From positions 124,001 through 188,000 of the forward strand of contig JACKQL020000060.1 in the NCBI GenBank assembly GCA_018296165.2: a DNA stretch of 64,000 bases, read 5' to 3'. The position numbers and the translations under genes are program-made. Of this stretch, positions 56,801 through 64,000 are shown one piece after another; the stretch's first letter is position 1, and each line of letters starts with the position of its first letter. Under the pieces are notes generated by a model. It was not told the DNA's origin. It worked only from the letters and a program-made list of their open reading frames with translations, and searched no databases. The DNA is from Termitomyces sp. T153. Lineage: Eukaryota; Basidiomycota; Agaricomycetes; Agaricales; Lyophyllaceae.

Positions 56801-57967
56801 TCAAATGCATATCTCATTGGCTTGAATGCGTTTGTGAAGAAAATGGTACTTGATGTCAACATGTTTGACACGTGCATGGAGTGTGGGGTCTTTAGACAGA
56901 TTGATTGCAGCATTGCTGTCACACAAGGTGGGTGTGGGGGTGGAAGTAATGTCATGCCCAATGCCCTTCAGTAGGGCTTGCAGCCAAATACATTCCTGGG
57001 CACTTTTGAAAGCAGCCATGTACTCAGCTTTGCATGAGGATGTGGTGACCAACTTCTGTTTGCATGTGGCCCACAAGATCAGTCCAGATCCAAGGCTCCA
57101 TGTGTAGCCACCAATGCTTTGGCATGTATTGAGGCAGTTTGCCCAGTCAGAGTCTGTGAAGCCAATGAGGTTAATTGGTTTGCTTTTTCCACCCAGTATG
57201 AGTTTGAGGTTCCTGGTCCCCTTCACATATTGGACCAGTTGTATTGTGGCCTTCCAATGAATCAAAGTGAAGCAGTCAACATACTGAGTTAGTTGTTGAA
57301 TTGTGTAGGCAATGTCAGGGCAAGTAGATATGGCAATGTAGAGAAGGCATCCCACCAGGGATCTGTATGGCATTCTTTGGAGCATTGCCTCGTTGGGTGG
57401 TATGGAGAATTTGTCCGGCCTTTTGAGCTTCAGGCCTGGCTCCATGGGTAGTGAGAGTGGCGCAGCTTGTGATTGTCTGAACTGCAAGATTATCTTGTCT
57501 ATCAATGTGGTTTGTGAGAGCTTTACAAGGTGGTTTTCTTGGTCCCATTTGACTCCAATGTCTACAACAAATTTTGGTGTGCAGAGGTCAGAAATTGTCC
57601 ATACTGTGCATAGCTGATCTTTGAAACGTTTGTTTTCTGGTCTGCTGCTAGCAATCAACAAGAAGTCATCAACATGTACAGCCACAATGACTGTGCCTGT
57701 ACTGGATTTTTGATAATACACACATGATTCACAAGGTAGGTGAATGAAGCCCCAGCACAGCATGTTTTTGTTAAGTGTACAGTTCCATATGTGCCTGGCT
57801 TGCTTCATGCCATAGAGTCCTTGCATTAGGTGCCAAACATATCCCTCTTTATCTGGTTCTTCAAAACCTTCAGGCTGTTCCATATATTGTACTTCATTTT
57901 CTGGTAACAAGCCATATAGGAACGCCGTTTTGATATTGATCTGTGTAGCATCCCACTCTTGTGCCAC
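56801..57967 (-). pseudogene. Copia reverse transcriptase and RNase H
   Basis: A 388-residue frame without internal stops. It includes INIKTAFLYGLLPENEVQYM, EQPEGFEEPDKEGYVW, LMQGLYGMKQARHIWN and the active-site HVDDFLL (xVDD, both aspartates kept). Then come ISTCPDIAYTIQQLTQYV and an RNase H with GFTDSDWANC, SCKAEYMAAFKSAQECIWL and CDSNAAINLSKDP, ending KYHFLHKRIQ. The domain looks intact, but it is cut off from the rest of the polyprotein by stops upstream (58217-57968 gap), so the element as a whole is inactive. Confidence 0.88.
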
Positions 57968-58216
57968 AGCTAGGTGAAGTAGTACATGCCATTACTCCAT
58001 GCATGCTGTTGGTGAGGTGGTCTTGGTGTAGTCTCATCTATAAATTTGTTCAAATCCCTTGAATACTAGGCATACTTTGAAGCAAGCAGCCTTTCCAGTC
58101 TCATCACATTTGATCTTGAACACCAGTCTCCCTTTTCTGACTTTTTTCCCAGCAGGTACTTGGTTCCGAGGTATAAGTTTGTACACACCCATTTTCTTGA
58201 GTGATCTTAGTTCATC

Positions 58217-59560
58217 TTAGTATCTGGCTTCCCATTCTTTTGCATAGGGTGACTCCTGTGCTTCCTTCCATGAATGGGGTTCATTGCCAAGGTCAATGGA
58301 CACTGGGTCCCCTAATGATTCTGCAACAGAGAGAAGATGTTCTATCTCTTCTATGGTCACAACATTTGCAAGGTCAGGGAGGGCTGCAGGTGCATTGACT
58401 CCTCCTGAGGGTTGTACATTGGCATCATGGTCAATAGGGTTAGGTTTGTCTTGGTCATTGTGAGCTGCTTCAGGCTCTTGCACCACTGCTGCTGCTTGGT
58501 GTATCTCAAGCCATATGTTCTGCAGTCTTTTGCCAGCCTTGTGTGATTCCTGGATGGCTTGCTCTGTATGACTTAGTGGTGGATTTGCTGGGTTGGCTCT
58601 GGTAGTGGGAATAGGGACTTGAGTAGACTGTCTTGGGCCCAGTGGCGCATCCTCGCCAACTTGAGGTATGGCTCCTGGCATGTGGGGGAGAGGTTCCATT
58701 TGTTCAATAGGCATGTTAGCCTCATCATTGTTGTCTATAACAAATGGGGTCTCTACTGACATGTCTTTTACTTGACTGATTGTTCTTGGTTCTGGATCAG
58801 CTTTCATCATGCTGGCATCCACAGTTATATGGTGTCTGTCTCATCTTTCCAAGAAGCATACATGGTAAGACTCATAGATTTTGTGTGTTCTTGGATTGTA
58901 GCATTGGTATACTTTTGAGTCTTGTGCATATCCAACTAACACACATTTGTTCCTTGAGGTTTCAATTTTGGATTGTCCTGATTCACTATGAGAATGAAGG
59001 CATGGCACCCAATCTCCCGCATATATGTGTAGTCTGGCATGCATTGATACCACAGTTCAAATGGTGTTTTGCCATTGAGTGATTTGGTGGGTGTCTTGAC
59101 ATGTAGGTGTGCTGATGTAAGGTGGAATTTGTCCCAGAGGTTGTCAGGACATTTTGCGGCTATCCTCATTGTCCTTGCTTTCCCTTGCGATGTCCTATGC
59201 ATGCACTCAACTTGGCCCATGTGCTGTGATGTATGTGGCGCTCCAAGTTCATGTTTAGAGCCTGTCAATGATAACCATGCCTGCATTTGGTGGTTCTTGA
59301 ATTCTCCGTTGTGCCCAGTTCAATAGGTGTCGACTTTGCTTCCAGTTTCTAGTTCTCTGGCCCACTCCCAGGACTGTAGGGCTGGGAATGCCTCATTCTT
59401 AGACTTCAAGGGGATTGACCATGCCATATTTGTATAGTTGTCAACTAGATCCATAATATATTTGTTGCCTGTACATGACTGAACACACATTGGCCCAGCT
59501 AAGTCTACTCAAACTATCTGCAACTTCTTCCTTGCTCTATGCCTATCCTTCTGCACCTTG
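58217..59560 (-). pseudogene. Copia integrase and linker
   Basis: Minus-strand blocks give an integrase core with STSQHMGQVECMHRTSQGKA, LWDKFHLTSAHLHVKTPTKS and LNGKTPFELWYQCMPDYTYM. Next is the SETSRNKCVLVGYAQDSKVYQCYNP region typical of copia integrases. A Pro/Asp-rich linker (58822-58217) ends HSWKEAQESPYAKEWEARY at the border with RT. Frame changes occur near 58841-59053 and 59286. Confidence 0.8.
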
Positions 59561-59697
59561 GGAACCAATGATTATGTCTGTTTTCCCATAATACAGAGGT
59601 CACATTCAGGCTGGGCAAGGAGAGGAGCAGTAGGCATACCTGGGAGTAGACTGGCATGGGCCATTATAGTAACAACCTGGTAATTTGCATTTCCCAG

Positions 59698-60495
59698 TCA
59701 CCAGTGCCAGGTGTCAAGGCTGATGGAGTTATGTGCAGTAAGATTGTGTTCAGCAAGTGTGTTTTGGAGATTGAGGGTGTACAGGGGTTGTCCAGGAATC
59801 AATGGTCCTGAGGCTAGGAGCATGCCACTGTTCTTGTTTAAGATAGTTACTCCAGAGCATCTGAACGTGATTGCTGCATTCATGCCCCCTACCAATAGCG
59901 CAGATACTGAGATGAGATGAACTGCTGATCCAGGGATGTAAAGTGCGTTCTTGAGAGTGATTTTGATTTGTCCTTGCATGTGAAGGGTAATGCAGCCTAT
60001 GCCCACGGCCTCAACAAATGAGCCTCCAACACCCTTGACCTGTCATGGTGGAATGGGCTGAAGATTGACAAAGTCGGCGGCATATGGAGAAATATGCATG
60101 GTAGCTCCTGAGTCTGGATAGAAGGGTTTCTCATCAAGTGATACAATTAGTTTGTGGCCCAAATGTTCAAGTGGGGCAACTACTGTTGTTGCAAGGATAG
60201 TGTCTTAGTTCTGTACAGTGTTGCCTGTCCAGTTGACCATTGCTCTGAGTTCGTTATCTAGATCATCAAGGAGTGTCATGAACCCTTGATATTCAAAGGA
60301 TTCAGTGGAGTTGTCAGGTGTGATGGTGGCAATTGCAGCGACATTGTTGGACTTAGGGGTTTCAGTCATCTCCAGTTGTATCTTCTGAAGGTGTGTTATA
60401 TTGACAATATATGCCTGCCTGTCCAGGCCCTTGACGGCAATGCCATTTTTAGTGTTGTTGCTTTTGGAGTTTTGTGCTTTTCCTCCTCCTTGCAC
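59698..60495 (-). pseudogene. Copia protease region
   Basis: The active-site word FYPDSGATMHISPY lies near 60120-60080, with the copia DSGAT triad kept. It is followed by a stop (near 60045) and then by GIGCITLHMQGQIKITLKNA and LYIPGSAVHLISVSALL (60006-59698), the typical end of protease before the pre-integrase region. An upstream frame (60495-60205) links gag to protease. Confidence 0.82.
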
Positions 60496-60501
60496 AGTGT
60501 G

Positions 60502-61368
60502 TCATGCAGCCTTGGACTCCTCTATTGTCTTCCTGGCCATGCTCCCTCCTGATCTGATGCACCACTCCTTTGTGTGTCCACAACAGGGCAGGCCCTGTGC
60601 AAAGCATACTTTGCAGCAAGAGTATCCAGGGCCATGATTGTGAGTGTGGCCCTTAGAGTCTCTAGTTAGGAGGGCAGTGTTGAAGAAAGATGGTTTCAAG
60701 AGAGTGGCAAGGCTATCAATGGTCTGGAATAGTTTCCGAATGTTACTGGAAGTGTAGGATTTTTCAGTGGTTGAGTCAGCAAGGCCATGCAATACTTGAG
60801 TTTGGACAGATTTGAAAGATTTATTGTTGATGGAGTTGAGAAGGGCGATGCATTTGAGAAGGTCCCTGTTGATGCTGCTGATGGCAAATGCATAGTCAAC
60901 AAGTTTGCAGACCTTATGAGCAGTGGTTTTGATGGGCTTGGAGATTGGTGCATAGGTAGATAGAGCCTCACAGCTAAGAGCAACCTGTTTAACTAGGCCT
61001 TTGCAATGTGCTCTTGCCTTCAAGGTGTCATAGCACTCCTTGGCCATGCCATCAGTATCCAGGCCTTCCTGCTCAGCATCTGTTATGGCAGCTTGGATAA
61101 CACCAATGATCAGGTTATTGTTGGACAACTAGTTTGCATAGGCAGTGAGTTTAGTTCTTGGATCAGGCTGCATGATCAGATGTTCAGGCTTCTTCTTGGG
61201 CATGAAGATGTAGCAGTCTAGGCTGCTCTGTTGTAAGAAAATCTTGAGCTTTGTAGACCACCTGATGAATTCTCCTGTGGTGCAGTCAAACAGAGTTTCC
61301 AAGGCTGGCCAGTGAGCATTCAGTTTAGCAAGGTGGATGTGGGGGTAGGTGGCATTGGTAGAAGACAT
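60502..61368 (-). pseudogene. Copia gag
   Basis: Begins MSSTNATYPHIHLAKLNAHW at 61368 and is stopped at 61129. The next frame (61128-60502) continues with helical sequence and a Cys/His cluster (CCKVCFAQGLPCCGHTKEWC), a likely nucleic-acid-binding knuckle of a less usual spacing. One nonsense change splits the protein. Confidence 0.78.
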
Positions 61369-61584
61369 TGTAGTGGGAGAGTGACGGCAGAGCCAGATTC
61401 CTTATAGATTCAGCAGCCAGAGAACAAAGAGAACAAAAGATTGATGCATGGAGATAGTGACATGCTGATAAGATCTTGCAGGATCTGGAGTTTGTGGGTG
61501 TGAAGAGTGTGAAGAGTGTGTAGAGCAAAGAGTAAGGGTCCTGAATGTTGTCACTTAGTGTGCATAGCAGCAGTTCTCATAACC

Positions 61585-61909
61585 TGTTAGAACCCTCACA
61601 GTGTGTAAGTAAATCCTCAACACAATGTATAATTGAGTGTGTGTATATACCTGATAGTGTGTAAGTAAATCTAAGTACATGCAGTCAGTATGAAGAGGCC
61701 CTGTACATAGAATGAGCACTTACCCTCAACACAATGTATAATTGAGTAAGGGTTTGTGTATGGGGAAGGGATATATATACTGTATCTGTAACAATGGAAG
61801 ACTGGCCATAGGGCCAGTAATTGAGACAATGTGAGTGTGATATATGTGATGGCATAAAGACACGCCACAATAGGGGCCAGGGTTGATGGTGTATTCAGGA
61901 ATGCTAACA
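61585..61909 (-). repeat. 5' LTR of the nested copia element
   Basis: Starts TGTTAG and ends GCTAACA on the plus strand, giving the perfect terminal inverted word TGTTAG/CTAACA. It is followed by the target-site copy GAAAA. Confidence 0.92.
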
Positions 61910-61914
61910 GAAAA

Positions 61915-62275
61915 AAACCATGCTGCAGCTGCTGGGGGTCCAGGGAGAGGAGTGGGAGCAAGGAGGAGGCATTCCAGGAGAGCCTGGAGGGAGAGGGACA
62001 CTGCTTTGGTGGTTTGATGGGGCCCAGAGAGTTCAGCAGTGTGGGAGGTAAGGGAGGCTTGAGTAAGTTGAATCTGTGTCTCCAAGGACAGCAAACAACT
62101 CCAGACATCATCCTGGAGGCTTGATGCATTAGGAGGTGCTGGAGGGGTTGGCTGGATTATGGGAGAAACACAGGGGACACTAAGACACTGGTGGGGGAGA
62201 GACCTTTTAAGGAGACAAGTAGAAACTCAGGCAATCAAACAGGGGGCTCTCAGACTGAATCTAAAGACTTGTTCT
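61915..62275 (-). pseudogene. Gag N-terminus of chromovirus copy 2
   Basis: Minus-strand sequence encodes SLQDDVWSCLLSLETQIQLT and a helical, Ala/Leu-rich stretch ending PTPLPGPPAAAAWFF, where the copia element cut in. It continues across the copia insertion into the gag core at 56315. The short stretch next to the LTR (about 62240-62275) should be the untranslated leader and primer-binding site. Confidence 0.65.
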
Positions 62276-62706
62276 GCTGTAAGGGCAACCTCTGGAGGCT
62301 GTGGCTCAATCACACAACTGGCAAAGAGAGATCCAAAGCCTATTCAGTATCTACAAGAAGTTCTAGAGTCTGATCAAAAAGTGGAAATCTATTGTAAATG
62401 GCCTTGATCTCCAGACTCCCAGCACATGACCACCTACCAATGAGACCACAAGATAGCCCTTTTGAAAGTACTTCTGATCCAAAGATGGGAGGCCTACAAT
62501 GTGCAGTAGGCCTGGAATACAGAAAACAATCCAGGGGTCTGGTAAGAGGCCATGTGGAAGGGGCAACACTTGTCAGAATTACAGACAGAAAACTGGTGCA
62601 GCCTGAGAGCTAGAACTAGGACCAGCACATGGTAAAGCAAAGGAGAGTTAAGAAAAACCATAAGGAGGGAGAACAGGACCAAAGGGGAATGGGACATCCC
62701 CTAAAA
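62276..62706 (-). repeat. 5' LTR of chromovirus copy 2
   Basis: Matches 42655-43215 with a deletion of about 130 bp. It ends CCCCTAAAA where the partner has CCCCTGACA, followed directly by the ATTCT target-site copy. Confidence 0.85.
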
Positions 62707-62711
62707 ATTCT

Positions 62712-64000
62712 TCAGTTTTACTAGTCTATCAAAACTGAGTATACAGGACCAACAACTCCACCAGTCCAGCACAATTAAACAATTGCAAGAAGGGCTGACT
62801 ACTCCACAAGCCAATTGAACAATTCCAAGAAGGTCCAACCACTCAAAGCACAATTGAACAAAGCTCACAGGTGCTTATCTCAACCAAAGCTCATATAAAC
62901 AAAGCTCACAGGCACATCTGCCAATGCATGCTGGCCCCTTCAATTGAACCCACAATCCTATGAGCCATGCTTAGGTAAACAATGCTCATAGGCATAGCCA
63001 TGCTCAGGGAAACAACACTGAAAGGCACATATGTTGACAGCAAGCTGGACCCATTTCTGGAACCACAGCCACAACTGCACTACACTATGCCCCAATTGGG
63101 TCACTGCTGGCCATGGACACAGTCAGGAAACTGCACTACACTATGCCCCAATTGGGTCACTGCTGGCCATGGACACAGTCAGGAATCCATGATTCCCTTA
63201 CACACATGTGTTGATTTACACAATGCTCAGCCCCCAGGCCAGTCCAGCCCATGCATTTGTTAATCCATGCAATGCTCAGCCCCAAGGCCAGTCCAGCCTA
63301 AGGCTTAGACAGGAATCCAAGATTCCAACCAGCACAGGTGCCTATCTATGTGACACCACCCTGACAACATGAGCAAAATGCAAACAAGATGAAGCAAGCC
63401 AATAACCCCACTCACTCTGTTTGCTGACATTGCAGCCAAAACTATGCAAAATGTGCATAAAAACATCATCCAGCAAGGTCACCACTGTTTGAGCCCCCTC
63501 TTCCTCAATGACCATGGGAGAGCAGGGCAAGGTCCACCCAGCAAACTTGAATGCACTGAGTAAATGGATTTGGACCTCACCCTACAAGGACCAAGAGAGG
63601 ATCTCCTGCCAAGCTGCTCAGGTTGAGATCCTGCTCTGATTTCAGAACACTTTGGAGCAGGTATGGCCATCTGTGAAACAGGTATAGCCTTGCATGTGCA
63701 TAATGGGATGGCCAAAGGAGAGAGCTCAGGTAGTTTCCCCTTTCTTGCAGATCCAGCAGGATGAGCTTGTTTAGGGGCAGATTCAGCCATGGGAGAAGGC
63801 ACAGGTCTTCCCCCTGTCAGAGCAGCTGGAGCAAGAGGAGTCACCTGTGGTACAGAGACAGGTTCTGTAGGCACACATTCAGCAGATTATCTGTGGGTAA
63901 TTCCTATAGTATCATTTGGGGGCACTTGTTGCCTAGAGTCCTGGGTCCCATATTCTGCTCTATTGTGGTTGGCAGAACCTCTTTTGTCCTCTGCATATAT
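62712..64000. other. Repeat-rich flank, element type not recognised
   Basis: CpG-poor sequence beyond chromovirus copy 2. From about 62790 to 63310 related words recur at irregular spacing (AATTGAACAA, CAAAGCTCACAGGC, AATGCTCAGCCCC.AGGCCAGTCCAGCC). A minus-strand frame at 63874-63479 is rich in Pro/Ala and has no family match. This may be part of another retroelement cut by the window end. Confidence 0.4.
63074..63185. repeat. 56-bp perfect or near-perfect tandem duplication
   Basis: ACTGCACTACACTATGCCCC starting at 63074 recurs at 63130. The following ATTGGGTCACTGCTGGCC and GACACAGTCAGGAA are repeated too, without visible change. Confidence 0.92.

Larger units (their letters stand above)
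56321..61909 (-). mobile_element. Nested Ty1/copia LTR retrotransposon, complete but decayed
   Basis: LTRs at 56321-56646 and 61585-61909 are flanked by the 5-bp direct repeat GAAAA (56316-56320, 61910-61914). Minus-strand order is gag, protease, integrase, RT and RNase H, the copia arrangement (integrase before RT). It interrupts gag of chromovirus copy 2. Stops at several places (for example 61129, 60502, 60205, 59698, 58217) break the polyprotein. Confidence 0.92.
42655..62706 (-). mobile_element. Ty3/gypsy chromovirus copy 2, carrying two nested retroelements
   Basis: The two LTRs (42655-43215 and 62276-62706) are flanked by the 5-bp direct repeat ATTCT (42650-42654 and 62707-62711), which marks the original insertion. 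Internal parts on the minus strand are gag N-terminus (about 62170-61915), gag core with a zinc knuckle (56315-55470), a short pre-protease piece (to about 55170), then RT, integrase and chromodomain (45519-43250). A gypsy element (45520-55165) and a copia element (56321-61909) interrupt it. Protease and the start of RT are missing at the gypsy junction. The element is dead. Confidence 0.88.

Noticed and set aside
62790..63310. CRISPR-like array
   Set aside because: Repeats are irregular in length and spacing, spacers are not unique, and the organism is a eukaryote.

Overview
The window looks like nuclear DNA from a filamentous basidiomycete, most likely a mushroom-forming Agaricomycete. Host genes are cut by many short GT-AG introns of about 47-61 nt. 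F-box/LRR-like genes of the mushroom type recur. The right-hand third is a pile of Ty3/gypsy chromoviruses, Ty1/copia and DIRS-like retroelements. Nothing suggests bacteria, plasmids, CRISPR or phage.

Bases 1-34,000 are host DNA with genes on both strands. In order they are: a multi-pass membrane protein (83-1353 +), an SNX3/Grd19 sorting nexin (1667-2354 -), a tRNA-Trp with a tiny intron (2516-2596 +), a small DUF6593-like protein (4630-5297 +), a CX5R protein tyrosine phosphatase (5486-6572 -), an annexin in 12 exons (7483-9412 +), a divergent protein-kinase-like gene (10342-11172 +), a probable LAMTOR1-like lysosomal adaptor (11523-12552 +), a 2-oxoglutarate/Fe(II) dioxygenase (13641-15041 -), an unknown 254-residue protein (15714-16591 -), a proline-rich membrane protein (17726-19868 -), two adjacent F-box-like paralogs (21415-22662 and 23186-24382 +), a decayed pepsin-like protease (about 25080-26093 +), another F-box/LRR-like gene (28451-30098 -), the scavenger decapping enzyme DcpS/Dcs1 (30766-31960 -) and a dead copy of a conserved fungal gene of unknown function carrying a 71-bp tandem duplication (about 32190-33398 +). 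Exon structures were worked out by hand from splice signals, reading phase and family recall. They are predictions.

Bases 34,000-64,000 are almost entirely transposable elements and are strikingly poor in CpG. A broken DIRS-like element with zinc-knuckle gag, RT, RNase H and tyrosine-recombinase pieces lies at 34083-37375. A 5'-truncated chromovirus (copy 1, 37782-40518) follows, then two related LTRs facing each other (about 40545-42310). A second chromovirus (copy 2) spans 42655-62706 and is bracketed by the 5-bp target-site duplication ATTCT. It carries two insertions: a 9.6-kb Ty3/gypsy element (about 45520-55165) and a 5.6-kb Ty1/copia element (56321-61909, target-site duplication GAAAA). 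The gypsy element has a spliced-looking reading frame antisense to gag-pol between integrase and its 3' LTR. This is the least conventional feature of the window. Every element carries stops, frameshifts or catalytic-site changes, so none looks autonomous.

The host genes do not form one pathway. Several (SNX3, annexin, LAMTOR1-like) are membrane-trafficking or endolysosomal functions, but I see no sign of a functional cluster.
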